64,000 nt of DNA from Lachnospiraceae bacterium (GCA_910576125.1 CAJTHM010000013.1:116827-180826), one strand, 5' to 3'; positions 25,306 through 34,413 are shown, counted from the stretch's first letter. Notes: generated by a model from the letters alone, not told the origin. A program made the numbers and translations.

Positions 25306-25503
25306 AAAGTATTATTAAGCTTGGCAGGAACGGATGATGATGAATTATTTGAAATCGTAGTGGATTCTTTAAGATGCTTTACAAGCGAAGAGAACCTGAA
25401 TTTGATACAGGCTGATTTGCGAATAGTCCCTAAAATCCAGGAGTCAATGCCCAAAGTTGGAGATGCGACAAAGAAAGTATACGAAGAATTTTTAAAAGGT
25501 TAA
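25306..25503 (+). pseudogene. 3' part of the immunity-like gene split by the MITE-bounded segment
   Basis: From the AAAGTATT duplication the frame reads LLSLAGTDDDELFEIVVDSL, RCFTSEENLNLIQADLRIVP and ends EEFLKG, stop at 25501-25503. If a single AAAGTATT is kept and all between is removed, it joins the 5' part (…DLNQLKV) in frame to give DLNQLKVLLSLAG. It has no start of its own with a ribosome site. Confidence 0.65.
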
Positions 25504-25844
25504 TGGGTGTCATTCTTACATTCCCGAGCGATCGAATTCGAGCAACTCACCAAAGCACACAAGGAACTTTCACCATCTTCAGATATTTTTAAATAACGCT
25601 GAATATAGCCCGCATCTCCGACGGCACAGTCCCCATGGTACAAATGATAAGAAAAATAGAATCTTTCAAATTTGTAAGCTAAATCAATATAAATTCGATA
25701 CCATTTTCCCCGCGGCTGGTGTATCATTTCCTTACAACACTCCGCTGCGGATTCCCATTCACCGCAGCAGTTCCAGAAAGAAAGGAGATTGTGACATCCA
25801 GGCCGACAATACGGTATTCCGCCAGGATATCACCGCTTACACGC
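25504..25844. other. Intergenic region upstream of the Bce-type transporter
   Basis: About 340 bp. A minus-strand frame of 75 codons (25500-25727) has no recognisable domain and no ribosome site, so I leave it out. AAAGGAG at 25779-25785 is followed by a GTG (25792) in the frame of the transporter ATPase, which would add 17 residues before the Met used here. No clear promoter found. Confidence 0.35.
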
Positions 25845-26603
25845 ATGCTACAGGTAAAAGCCATCGAAAAATATTACGGCAGCAAAAACAACGTCACCAA
25901 AGCCCTCGACCGCATCAGCTTCGAAGTAAAGGAGGGGGAATTCATCGCCATCATGGGCGCCTCCGGCAGCGGCAAGACCACGCTGCTGAACTGCATCTCC
26001 ACCATCGATACCGTCAGCGCGGGGCATATCCTGCTGAACGGAGAGGATATCTCCAATCTGCCCCCCGCCAAACTGGCCAGCTTCCGGCGGGAGAAGCTGG
26101 GCTTCGTCTTCCAGGACTTCAATCTGCTGGACACACTGACTCTGGAGGAGAACATCGGCCTGGCCCTCACCATCAACCACAGAAATCCCCACCAGGTCCG
26201 GGATATGGTACAGGATGTGGCCATGCGCCTAAAGATTGACGATATCCTGGATAAATTCCCCTACCAGGTGTCCGGCGGCCAGAAGCAGCGCGCCGCCTGC
26301 GCCCGGGCCATGGTGGCCGGGCAGTCCCTTATCCTGGCGGATGAGCCCACCGGTGCCCTGGACTCGAAAGCGTCCAAAAATCTTCTGGAAATTCTGTCCC
26401 GGATGAACCAGAGCTGCCATGCCACCATCCTCATGGTGACCCATGACGCATACAGCGCAAGCTATGCCACCCGGGTGCTGTTCTTAAAGGACGGCCGGCT
26501 GTTCAACGAGCTGATCCGCGGAGACCGGACAAGGGCCGTCTTCTACCATGAAATCCTGGACGTATTGGGACTGTTAGGGGGTGATATCAGTGACGTTATC
26601 TAA
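25845..26603 (+). CDS. Bce-type antimicrobial-peptide ABC transporter, ATP-binding subunit
   Basis: 252 residues from MLQVKAIEKYYGSKNNVTKA, the usual family start. Walker A is GASGSGKTTL, Q-loop FQDFNLLD, signature VSGGQKQRAACARAMV, Walker B LILADEPTGALDS, H-loop MVTHD. MacB/BceA family. The last ~30 residues (ELIRGDRTRAVFYHEIL) are typical for BceA. A GTG at 25792 with AAAGGAG upstream could start it earlier. It overlaps the permease gene. With the permease it forms a flux-sensing detoxification module for peptide antibiotics (bacitracin or lantibiotics by analogy). Confidence 0.9.
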   Translation: MLQVKAIEKYYGSKNNVTKALDRISFEVKEGEFIAIMGASGSGKTTLLNCISTIDTVSAGHILLNGEDISNLPPAKLASFRREKLGFVFQDFNLLDTLTLEENIGLALTINHRNPHQVRDMVQDVAMRLKIDDILDKFPYQVSGGQKQRAACARAMVAGQSLILADEPTGALDSKASKNLLEILSRMNQSCHATILMVTHDAYSASYATRVLFLKDGRLFNELIRGDRTRAVFYHEILDVLGLLGGDISDVI

Positions 26604-28665
26604 ACTTTCCCTGCGCAACGCCAGAAGGCAGGCCGGAGATTATCTGATCTATCTCGTCACTGTCATCCTGTCCGCCGCCCTGATCCACGCTTTCAACGGA
26701 CTGGTCTTCTCCCAGGAGCTGCTCACCCTGTCCTCCTTCATGGAAAGCCTGCCCGTTTTCATCATTATGGCCAGCATCCTGGTCATCGCCGTCACAGGGT
26801 GGCTGATTCACTACGTCACCGCCTTCATGCTCACAAGACGCAGCAGAGAGCTGGGCACCTATATTCTCATCGGCCTGGAGCCCGGCCAGGTGGCCAGACT
26901 GTTCTTTCTGGAAAACCTGGCGGTAGGCGGCGTGGCCCTGGGGCTGGGGCTGCTCCTTGGCAACCTGATCTTCCAGGTGCTGCGGGCCATCACCCTGTCC
27001 CTGTTCCATGCCCCCTATACCTTCAGCCTGGCTATTCCGCCAAAAGCGGTGGCGCTGACCTTTGTATATTTTGCCGCCATCTATCTGCTGGTGCTGTGGA
27101 AAAGCCGGAAACGCATCCGGACCATGAACATCCATGACCTGATTTATTATGAAAAAAAGAACGAGACCGAAGCTGTCAAAAAAAGCCGGAACCGCCGGAA
27201 ATTATTTACGGCATCTGTCCTGTCCGGCCTCCTGGGCATCTCGCTGCTGCTGACGAAAATCCTGCCCTTAGCGTTACTGGGCGTCGTGTGCGTCCTCGTC
27301 TTCCTGTACGGATTCTTCCTGAGCTTCTCCTCCAGCGTGCCCGCTTATTTCGACAGACGGCCCGGGAAGAAATACGCCTCCCATACGCTGCTGATTTACC
27401 GCAGCCTGTCCGCCAAACTGAATACCATGGGACTGACCATGGCCACAATCTCTTTGCTTTTTACGGTCACTTTGATTTGTGAGGGAACGGGCATGCTGTT
27501 CAGTGCCCTGTTTGAAAGCCGAGTGGACGGGAGCACCTGTTTTGACATCTTTGTCGGTACGGAAGCCTCCGCTGCAATATCGGATAGTTCCGCAACAGCC
27601 CAAACGGCCGCGCCCCAAGCGAACAATCCCCCCGCGGGCGCTTCTACCCGCAGCATACAGAACCCGGAATCCCATACGGAGTCCGCATTCCCGGAGTTCC
27701 AGCCTTATCTGGAATATGTCCGGGACCAGGTTCCTCTGCGGGCCTCCATGCAGTATCATATCTACCGGGGAGAAAATCTCCAGGTGACGAACTATATTGG
27801 CGAAAACGCCTCGTATTATGCCTATTACGACTACGACCCCCTGATGGCCTACAGCGATTACGCGGCCCTGCGGAAAATGCTCGGATACAGCGAGGCCACC
27901 CTGGAGCCCGGACACTATATCATCCACTGCATGGAATATCTGGGCAATCTGATGTCTGACTACAATGATATAGTCAATATTGACGGAAACCGGCTTTCCC
28001 CGGGCGGCGTATATACAGAGCACTTCACCCAGAAGCTGTGGGACGGAAACGGACGGGGATTTCTCCTGGTGGTGCCGGACGAATGCCTGGTTTCCTGCCC
28101 TGTGAGCCACAGCGTATACGGCGTCATGACCAGCGTACCTCTGACACAGGAACAGGACGATGAGCTGCGGGAAATCCACGAGAACCATATGGGCGGAAAC
28201 GCCGGACTGACCTATTTCTCCGCCGGCTTTTTTACCCTGATGACCAGGACTTCCCTGGCAAGGGAATACGCCTCCATGTCGGCCTGCACCATTTTCCCGC
28301 TGTACTATCTGGCGCTGGTTCTCACTATGGCTTCCGCCACCATCCTCACAGTGCAGCAGCTTGACGAAAGCACCAGGTATCGGAGGCAGTTCACCCTGCT
28401 CCGAAAACTGGGCATGGACAGACGGGACATGTCCCAAACTTTGCTAAAGCAGTTCGCCATCTACTACGCCATGCCCGCTCTGCCGCCCCTGTTGATCGGC
28501 ATCCCGATCCTCTGTGCCATGTCCTATGCTTTTGAACCCGGCACCATAACAGGGATTGCACATCTGGCCGGAATCCTGGGAACTGCCTTGGGGCTGTTCT
28601 TCCTGATCTATTTCCTGTATATCCTGATGGCTTACAGCAGCCTGAAGCGCAGTGTGCTGCATTAA
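26590..28665 (+). CDS. Bce-type ABC transporter permease (FtsX-like, ten helices)
   Basis: About 691 residues. Starts with GTG at 26590 (or 26581), overlapping the ATPase gene, AGGGGG 8 nt upstream. Ten membrane helices in the BceB layout: helix 1 near residue 20, three more by 160, two by 240, one near 285, a large outside loop of about 220 residues (about 310-545), then three helices at the end (YYLALVLTMASATIL, YAMPALPPLLIGIPIL, LGTALGLFFLIYFLYIL). The outside loop has a Ala/Pro/Ser-rich patch. BceB-type permeases free the lipid II cycle intermediates from bound antibiotics and report to the BceS kinase, here probably the one at 16242-17261. Its end overlaps the convergent AAA gene by 4 nt. 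Confidence 0.88.
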   Translation: MTLSKLSLRNARRQAGDYLIYLVTVILSAALIHAFNGLVFSQELLTLSSFMESLPVFIIMASILVIAVTGWLIHYVTAFMLTRRSRELGTYILIGLEPGQVARLFFLENLAVGGVALGLGLLLGNLIFQVLRAITLSLFHAPYTFSLAIPPKAVALTFVYFAAIYLLVLWKSRKRIRTMNIHDLIYYEKKNETEAVKKSRNRRKLFTASVLSGLLGISLLLTKILPLALLGVVCVLVFLYGFFLSFSSSVPAYFDRRPGKKYASHTLLIYRSLSAKLNTMGLTMATISLLFTVTLICEGTGMLFSALFESRVDGSTCFDIFVGTEASAAISDSSATAQTAAPQANNPPAGASTRSIQNPESHTESAFPEFQPYLEYVRDQVPLRASMQYHIYRGENLQVTNYIGENASYYAYYDYDPLMAYSDYAALRKMLGYSEATLEPGHYIIHCMEYLGNLMSDYNDIVNIDGNRLSPGGVYTEHFTQKLWDGNGRGFLLVVPDECLVSCPVSHSVYGVMTSVPLTQEQDDELREIHENHMGGNAGLTYFSAGFFTLMTRTSLAREYASMSACTIFPLYYLALVLTMASATILTVQQLDESTRYRRQFTLLRKLGMDRRDMSQTLLKQFAIYYAMPALPPLLIGIPILCAMSYAFEPGTITGIAHLAGILGTALGLFFLIYFLYILMAYSSLKRSVLH

Positions 28666-30248
28666 CGTTTTTCCAAATATTTCTCTATTCTGCACCGATG
28701 CTTTCTTTTCCCCGACGGCGCATCCTTCGCATAGCTGATTCCTACCAGAAGGATGTCGCCGCCATACTCTTTCACAGCCTGCGGGTAGCGTCTGTCCAGA
28801 ATCTGTTCGATGGCACCATCCGCCGACTGGTTCCACTTCAGCTCTACCACCAGGGCCGGCAGCATAGAATCCTTTTTCGGCAGATATACTACATCCGCGT
28901 AACCGGCTCCCGCCGGCAGTTCCTCGAACATCACATATTCGTCCCCATAGCTGAAATAAGCCCGCTTAATAACACTCCTCAGCGCCTGCTCATTGTTATA
29001 GCGCAGTGGCGACTCCTCCTCATGAATCTTCTCAATCTGCCTTGCGACGGCCTCTTCATCTCCCCGGACGGTATCCTCGATAAGCCGTGCGCTCTCCCAC
29101 ACTCTCCGAATGGTGTCATCGCGTTTTACATGACGGATGGCTCTGGTGAATTCCAGCCGAATCTCTTCGTTGGGAATATGCGCCCTCTGCGTCTCTTCAT
29201 CATAGGTCAGGTATCCCAGATGAATCAGCAACGTCAGCACATCGTCCCTGTCCCGGAAAGTCACCAGATCGTTCGCAAAGCCTTTCGTGTCCACCTTAGT
29301 CTCCACGCCGCCAATCAGCTCCGCGACCGTTCTGCCCAAGCCGTCAAAATCAAGGCTGATATACCCCATCAGGCTGTCCGCGGCGGATGTCTGCGTCCAG
29401 TATGAATCAAAGTCATCATTGCGTATTGCTTTCATAACGGAATTGGGATTATAGACGGATGTCAAATCCCGGAAAGAATAGCCGTCATACCACTGTTTCA
29501 TCTTCCCAAAATCGCTGCCGTAAGTCCGGCAGAGCTCCCTGACCTCATCCTCCGTAAATCCCACATATTTTCCGAACTGTCTGGGCTTGACCATGGTATA
29601 TTCCAGAAAGTCCGATATGGCCGACTGGGAGCCGTCCTTTTTAATGGGGAGGATGCCTGTCATGTACGCCGCCGCGAAGATTTTACTCGTCATTCCGCTG
29701 TTTTTGAACAGGGAGCGCAGAAATTCCAGATATCTTCTCTGCAAGTCAGGGTGCCCCACAGATTCCCGTATAGGCGCGTCCCATTCATCTATAATCATGA
29801 CGAATTTATTTCCCGCCGTTTCCACCGCATTGGCCAGCGTTGCCGCAAACCCTTTGGCAGCCTTTGACTCCGGATAGCTCTCTGCAAGTTCCTCCATGAC
29901 GCTCTCCTGGATATAGGGCACCACATTCGCCACAGACGCTTCCCCTATAGCCTCTGTCATATCCAGGTAAATCACATCATACCGGTTCCTGTAATCCCGG
30001 TAATGTATGTCTCCCGCAATCTCCAGATCATCAAAAAGCCCTGCCGAATCGCAGGTCTTGTCATAATAGGCGCACAGCATCTGAGCCGCAAAAGATTTCC
30101 CAAAACGGCGGGGCCTGCTGATACATGTCAGACGCCTTGGCGTATCGATGGTCTGGTTAATCAACTGAATCAATCCCGACTTATCCACATAGACATCATT
30201 CCTGATTCCGGCAAATCCGGCATTGCCTGGATTTAGATAATTTCCCAT
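28662..30248 (-). CDS. AAA-family ATPase with C-terminal PD-(D/E)XK nuclease-like domain
   Basis: 528 residues from MGNYLNPGNAGF. The N-terminal module is the AAA-ATPase-like family common in gut anaerobes: IRNDVYVDKSGLIQLIN, Walker A-like SRPRRFGKSFAAQML, Walker B VIYLDMTE and the KFVMIIDEWDAPIRE box. The C-terminal ~110 residues have the PD-(D/E)XK pattern with LPALVVELKWNQSADGAIEQI (cited to ELKWNQSA) preceded by GYADVVYLPKKD. Members occur in many copies per genome with unknown role; defence or mobile element association has been proposed by others, not shown here. No operon partner. Confidence 0.88.
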   Translation of the reverse strand: MGNYLNPGNAGFAGIRNDVYVDKSGLIQLINQTIDTPRRLTCISRPRRFGKSFAAQMLCAYYDKTCDSAGLFDDLEIAGDIHYRDYRNRYDVIYLDMTEAIGEASVANVVPYIQESVMEELAESYPESKAAKGFAATLANAVETAGNKFVMIIDEWDAPIRESVGHPDLQRRYLEFLRSLFKNSGMTSKIFAAAYMTGILPIKKDGSQSAISDFLEYTMVKPRQFGKYVGFTEDEVRELCRTYGSDFGKMKQWYDGYSFRDLTSVYNPNSVMKAIRNDDFDSYWTQTSAADSLMGYISLDFDGLGRTVAELIGGVETKVDTKGFANDLVTFRDRDDVLTLLIHLGYLTYDEETQRAHIPNEEIRLEFTRAIRHVKRDDTIRRVWESARLIEDTVRGDEEAVARQIEKIHEEESPLRYNNEQALRSVIKRAYFSYGDEYVMFEELPAGAGYADVVYLPKKDSMLPALVVELKWNQSADGAIEQILDRRYPQAVKEYGGDILLVGISYAKDAPSGKRKHRCRIEKYLEKR

Positions 30249-30485
30249 AGACTTTCTCCCTCCTGTCACTCGCTTCCTGTCCGCAAAGCTTGTCGCCCTT
30301 TCCTCCTATGCAAAACCAAAACAATGGCTTCTCTCTTTAAACCCTGGTTCTTATGCTTGATTATAAAGTATTTGCCCACTGCCCGCAATGTATATCTGCA
30401 GATTCATTTTACGAGTCATCTGCTTACATAAAAATAAACAGGACAAATTGACCAAAGGGTTAGAATTCCTTATACTATTCGGCGG
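30249..30485. other. Intergenic region, no gene seen
   Basis: About 240 bp, A+T-rich, between two minus-strand genes. Probably holds the promoter of the AAA gene (the TATAAA/TATATC region near 30363-30393). No RNA gene or terminator found. Confidence 0.25.
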
Positions 30486-31337
30486 TCATGACAGGGATCT
30501 GCGCAGCGGACACTGGGACAGGGAGACCCTCTCCGCCAGCTCTTTCAATCCATTGTCCCGCAGGTAATCCTGCATAATAGGCTTGGACTGAGTGGACTCC
30601 GGCCCGATGATGATCTCCTGCACCAGCTCCTCCAGTCCGATTCCGGCTTTCTGACACATGTCCATCAGATCCAACGGATAATATTTCTTGATGCGCTCCA
30701 CAGTCACATGATAGCAGGGGCTCACTTCGAAATATTCTTTCACGAAAGGGGAGACCACCAGGCGCACTTCCTGCTCCGACAGGAACGAGGGATGCTTGAA
30801 CGCCGCGGAACAGCTCCAGGCATAATTCATGGCTTTCTTGATTTCCGTGCCATGCTCGGCTTCTGCTAAATCCTTCTTCCTCTTGACCAGCCGGTAGAAT
30901 ACGCCTGTGAGATTGTGGGCCGCCATATCGTCCTGATAGAAGACCGTCTGGAGGGACAGGACACCTTTGGCCATTCTCTGGAGATATTTCCCCTGAAAGG
31001 CGATGCACACGCCCCGGCCCCGGTTCCCGTAGCGCTCCCACTGGGCAGCGTCATCCCGGAAAAGGGAAAAACAGGCCGCATAGGCGGAATAGAAGAATTC
31101 TTTCTTCAGCTCCTCCCGAAAAAGCTCCCGCACCCATTCCGCCCGCTCATGATCCCCATCGCCCTCCAGCCGTCCGGCCACCGCATCGCACAGCCCCTCC
31201 ATGAAATAGCGCATTTCCGCCGCATCGTTCATGTTCAGCACATTGTTCACCCGCAGCTGGGCCTGGCGGAGGATGCCGTCCAGGGCCTGATAGTCCGTGT
31301 AGTGATATAGAATGTCGTTCTCGTATTCCCTTGCCAT
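30486..31337 (-). CDS. DUF2971-domain protein
   Basis: 283 residues. Pattern of DUF2971: ILYHYTDYQALDGILRQAQL at the start, RVNNVLNMNDAAEMRYF, then SAYAACFSLFRDDAAQWERYG, GRGVCIAF, and KHPSFLSEQEVRLVV. The N-terminal HYT...L box is like ADP-ribosyl-transferase-type folds, but function is not established. GGAGG lies before the ATG at 31337. DUF2971 genes are often found near defence genes; here it sits beside an AAA/nuclease gene on the same strand. Confidence 0.85.
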   Translation of the reverse strand: MAREYENDILYHYTDYQALDGILRQAQLRVNNVLNMNDAAEMRYFMEGLCDAVAGRLEGDGDHERAEWVRELFREELKKEFFYSAYAACFSLFRDDAAQWERYGNRGRGVCIAFQGKYLQRMAKGVLSLQTVFYQDDMAAHNLTGVFYRLVKRKKDLAEAEHGTEIKKAMNYAWSCSAAFKHPSFLSEQEVRLVVSPFVKEYFEVSPCYHVTVERIKKYYPLDLMDMCQKAGIGLEELVQEIIIGPESTQSKPIMQDYLRDNGLKELAERVSLSQCPLRRSLS

Positions 31338-31447
31338 TTGCGGTTCCTCCCGTAGACTTTATTTTAACACATTATAACCCAATCCTCTCCTGTTTTTTCT
31401 TAACTGCTCCGTCAATCCGAATTTTTCTGGTCCGAATCATTCCAGGC

Positions 31448-31499
31448 TTGACATCCAAGCCTACATCATGTTAATATATTTATGCCTACATATTGTTAA
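31448..31499 (+). promoter_or_regulatory. Promoter with two BlaI-type operators
   Basis: -35 TTGACA (31448-31453), 18-bp spacer, -10 TAATAT (31472-31477). Two near-identical sites, CCTACATCATGTTAA (31460-31474) and CCTACATATTGTTAA (31485-31499), carry the TACA...TGTT dyad of BlaI operators. The first covers the spacer and -10, the second lies just downstream. Site centres are 25 bp apart. This is a self-regulated promoter for the BlaI-like gene at 31519. Confidence 0.75.
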
Positions 31500-31518
31500 G
31501 ATAAAAAGGAGAGCAACC

Positions 31519-31929
31519 ATGCTGCAGCAGATATCAGAATCGGAGTCAGTCCTCATGAAAATCATCTGGAAAGGCGGCGGGAGGGCCCTGTACTCCCAGA
31601 TACTAGACGCGCTGGAAAAGGACAGCCGCCAGTGGAAGAAGAACACAGTGCTCACCCTGCTTTCCCGCCTAATCGAAAAGAAATACCTGAAAATCCGAAA
31701 AATCGGCAGGCGCAACGAATATATCGCGCTGGTGGCGGAGCCGGAATACCAGACCCTGCAGACCCACAGTTTCCTGAACAAGGTATACGGCGGGAACGTG
31801 CGGGGCCTGGTGTCCACGCTGCTGCGGCAGGACATCCTCCCGGCAGAGGACATGGCGGAAGTGGAACGCTATTGGGAGGAAGTGGGCAGGTCCTTTCAGG
31901 ACGGAGAACAGGAGACTGCGGATGAATGA
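31519..31929 (+). CDS. BlaI/MecI/CopY-family repressor (second locus)
   Basis: 136 residues from MLQQISESESVLMKIIWKGG with AAAAGGAGAG before the ATG. Winged helix through NTVLTLLSRLIEKKYLKI, RKIGRRNEYIALV, then the dimerisation helix region (SFLNKVYGGNVRGLVSTLL). It overlaps the truncated M56 gene by 8 nt. Since the partner peptidase is destroyed, the repressor may be locked on, or may respond to another protease. Confidence 0.9.
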   Translation: MLQQISESESVLMKIIWKGGGRALYSQILDALEKDSRQWKKNTVLTLLSRLIEKKYLKIRKIGRRNEYIALVAEPEYQTLQTHSFLNKVYGGNVRGLVSTLLRQDILPAEDMAEVERYWEEVGRSFQDGEQETADE

Positions 31930-32131
31930 GTTTACCAAGACGCTGCTGTCGCTTACCCTGTCCGGCACATTGCTGTTCCTGTTCGTACTTTTCCTGAACC
32001 GTCTGTGCCGGGAACGGTTCAGTCGGCGCTGGCAGTATTATATCTGGCTCGTGGTAGTTTTGCGGTTTCTGCTGCCCTTTGCGCCGGGCTTCACTTTCAG
32101 CAGCTATCTGTTTGACAGGATAGAGACGGTG
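31922..32131 (+). pseudogene. BlaR1-like M56 peptidase, truncated after ~70 residues
   Basis: Begins MNEFTKTLLSLTLSGTLLFL and keeps the first two membrane helices (to RFLLPFAPGFTFSSYLF). After RIETV the frame enters the antisense of an aminotransferase fragment and runs out at 32263. The HExxH peptidase is lost. A rearrangement joined two unrelated genes near 32132. Confidence 0.8.
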
Positions 32132-32474
32132 CGAACCCGGCGAATCCGGCACAGCAAACGGCTTCGTCCAATCCCCGCATCACGCAGTCAGCCACTGCCG
32201 GGACATCTCTTGCGCCTTTCTCATACGCGCAGATGGCTTCCCTGGCCTGGGGCATGCCCCTGAAGTCGCAATACCCTACGCCCTTGTCTACCTGGCCCGC
32301 CAAAGCGTCCCCGATGCTCTTGGGCAGTCCGAATCCGAAAGTCGCCGGGTTCCCCGTATTCAGCTTCAAAATCTCGATTCCTCTGCTCTGCATTTCCATG
32401 GCCTCCTCAAACAGAGGCCCCCTGATATCCGAATGCACGTTCCGCATTCTGTCTGCGCATTTAATCCGTTCCAT
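32132..32474 (-). pseudogene. N-terminal fragment of a PLP-dependent (alanine-type) aminotransferase
   Basis: Starts at 32474 after GGAGGG. It reads NVHSDIRGPLFEEAMEMQSR, ILKLNTGNPATFGFGLP and GVGYCDFRGMPQAREAICAY, the start of AlaA-like aminotransferases. It stops resembling them after about 95 residues and meets the truncated M56 gene tail to tail. The catalytic lysine domain is missing, so it cannot be active. Confidence 0.75.
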
Positions 32475-32695
32475 CTTTCCCTCCTGCTCTGCTCCGTGTA
32501 AGCTTCATCCTTTACATTATCATACAGAATGATTATACTATAGTCAAATATATAATAGTTTGAGCTGAAACAGCAGAAAAGAAAGGAAAAGCACCGGGGC
32601 AGGTGGGATAAATGAATGACATCCAGTTGGTTTTGTGGTAAAATATTCGTTATGAATCGTGGAATATCCTGGAATTTGATGGAGGTCTGAAAAAA

Positions 32696-33220
32696 TTGAA
32701 AACCATATCCATAACCACCGGCAAAGAGGGAATCAAAAATCTGATTGTCGAATGGCTCGAACTTTTGGCACAGGAAAAATATTCAGAAGCGCTGGATTTG
32801 ATTATGTATGATAATACCCAGACAGTGGACGGAGAACGATGGGTATGGACACCGGAGCGGTTGGAAGCGGCTGTTTTCACCTATGGGCTGCCGTGGTTCA
32901 CAAAAGAGGACATAAAACGGGAGTATGGGGATGATTGTTCAGTCGACTACAAGGTGACTTCTATTCTGGATGCCCCGGACAGGGACAGGTTGTTGGAAGA
33001 TATTGCATCCTCCATAGATTTCTTCGACTATGACATATCAGACGAGATGGCCAGGACATGGGTGATCACAGGATTAGATTACAAAAATATCATTGGCGAT
33101 GTCCTTTTTGACGGTGTGCCTCTTAACGGAGAGCGAAGCGATTTGACAGCGTTGTTTTGGATTCTAAAAGTGAATGAAACTGATGTTACGTTACTTTTTC
33201 GCGAGCTGCATGTGATGTGA
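32696..33220 (+). CDS. Uncharacterised immunity-like protein
   Basis: 174 residues, acidic. Starts with TTG at 32696, with TGGAGG 9 nt before. It begins KTISITTGKEGIKNLIVEWL and has a hydrophobic/aromatic core such as ERWVWTPERLEAAVFTYGLP, then SSIDFFDYDISDEMARTWVI and TALFWILKV. No catalytic motif. Size, acidity, low G+C and solitary position resemble immunity proteins of polymorphic toxins, without a toxin gene here. Family not recognised. Confidence 0.65.
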   Translation: MKTISITTGKEGIKNLIVEWLELLAQEKYSEALDLIMYDNTQTVDGERWVWTPERLEAAVFTYGLPWFTKEDIKREYGDDCSVDYKVTSILDAPDRDRLLEDIASSIDFFDYDISDEMARTWVITGLDYKNIIGDVLFDGVPLNGERSDLTALFWILKVNETDVTLLFRELHVM

Positions 33221-33244
33221 CACAGTTTATGGAGGTACGCGGAG

Positions 33245-33691
33245 ATGGTGGAAGTCCGTTTTTGTGAACAGGAAGAAATAGAAGACAGGCTCCTCGCCTT
33301 TGCAGTCATCCTCGCAAGGACAGAGGGCAAATGGGTCTTTTGCAAGCACCGGGAAAGGGATACCTACGAGGTGCCGGGCGGGCATCGGGAGAAAGGAGAG
33401 TCCATCCTGGAAACGGCCAGGCGGGAGCTGCGGGAGGAGACGGGAGCCATTGATTTCCGCCTGAAGCCGGTGTGCGCCTACTCCGTCAAGGGGAAAACCG
33501 CTGTAAACAAGGGCGATGAGGACGAAAGCTTCGGCATGCTGTTCGTGGCGGATATCTTCTCCTTTGAAAAAGAGCTGCACAGCGAAATCGAGAAAATCGT
33601 CCTTTCCGAAAATCTGCCATCCAACTGGACATATCCCGACATCCAGCCAAAGCTCCTGGCGGAGGCGACGCGGAGGGGCTATCTGGGGTAA
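33245..33691 (+). CDS. NUDIX hydrolase
   Basis: 148 residues. The NUDIX box is complete: GGHREKGESILETARRELRE then ETGA, matching G(5x)E(7x)REUXEEXGU. GGAG precedes the ATG at 33245, 24 nt after the preceding gene, so they may be co-transcribed. Family members hydrolyse nucleoside diphosphates linked to another group; the exact substrate cannot be read here. Confidence 0.9.
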   Translation: MVEVRFCEQEEIEDRLLAFAVILARTEGKWVFCKHRERDTYEVPGGHREKGESILETARRELREETGAIDFRLKPVCAYSVKGKTAVNKGDEDESFGMLFVADIFSFEKELHSEIEKIVLSENLPSNWTYPDIQPKLLAEATRRGYLG

Positions 33692-33921
33692 ACTCCCCGG
33701 TGGCCCCCAGATACTTCCTCGAAGAATAGCAATCTCCGACAGAAATCACCTGTTCAAAAACTGCCACCCCACTCCCCATCAACCGCTCCATCCTATGCTA
33801 ACCGCATAACCTCGGCTTCTTTACTTTATCCAGGGCATTCACTCCAGCGTGTGACTTGCCAGCCTTTGTACCGACATAACCGTCAGATAATCATGGTGTC
33901 GTCACACCGGGATGCGTTCGG
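33692..33921. other. Intergenic region with possible decayed coding DNA
   Basis: About 230 bp. A short minus-strand frame near 33815-33895 reads LSDGYVGTKAGKSHAGVN, which looks like coding DNA without start or family match. Nothing else seen. Confidence 0.2.
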
Positions 33922-34413
33922 TCATTTCATCCAGAACCCGATCATCTTCATCTCTTTATCGAAGCTTACAGTAAAGGTCAGGTTCCCCTTTTCAAAAGCA
34001 GCTACCACCACGGCTACCGCGGACTCTGTGCCCTCCTTGTCCTTCTGCCCCACCACAGAGCAGCTCTTGTACTCCTGAAAGGCGCCTTTCTGCCCGGTCA
34101 TGGTCTCCATATTGCCGGCCAGAACCTCTGCCGATATGGCGGCCTGCATCTCTTCGCCCATGAGGCTCACGCACGCTTCATACTCTCCGGCCACCAGGTA
34201 GTCGATGGCCTCCTGGGCCGCAGCTTTCACCTTCTCCTCATCGAAGTCCCCGGAAAGCTTCGTGCCGCTGCAGCCAATCAGGGAAAGCGCTGCCGCCATG
34301 ACCAGAATCATGATAATGCCTTTCCTCAGGAGCCCCATTCTGTTCGCTTTGTTTTTTGCCATTGTCTCTGTCTTCCTTTCTGATTTCGTTTCCGACTTCA
34401 TATTCGTCTTCAT
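33922..34413 (-). CDS. DUF3887-type lipoprotein
   Basis: 163 residues. The start at 34413 has AAGGAGG 7 nt upstream. A charged ~30-residue leader precedes the signal segment IIMILVMAAALSLIGC, with lipobox Cys in SLIGCSG. The mature domain (EEKVKAAAQEAIDYLVAGEY to FDKEMKMIGFWMK) fits DUF3887, an NTF2-like fold often found with YhfC-type membrane proteases. It lies downstream of the YhfC gene in the same direction, 84 nt apart, supporting a two-gene unit. Role unknown. Confidence 0.85.
   Translation of the reverse strand: MKTNMKSETKSERKTETMAKNKANRMGLLRKGIIMILVMAAALSLIGCSGTKLSGDFDEEKVKAAAQEAIDYLVAGEYEACVSLMGEEMQAAISAEVLAGNMETMTGQKGAFQEYKSCSVVGQKDKEGTESAVAVVVAAFEKGNLTFTVSFDKEMKMIGFWMK

Noticed and set aside
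27274..28437. Minus-strand ORF of 387 codons
   Set aside because: Antisense to the Bce-type permease, whose frame is clearly the real one.
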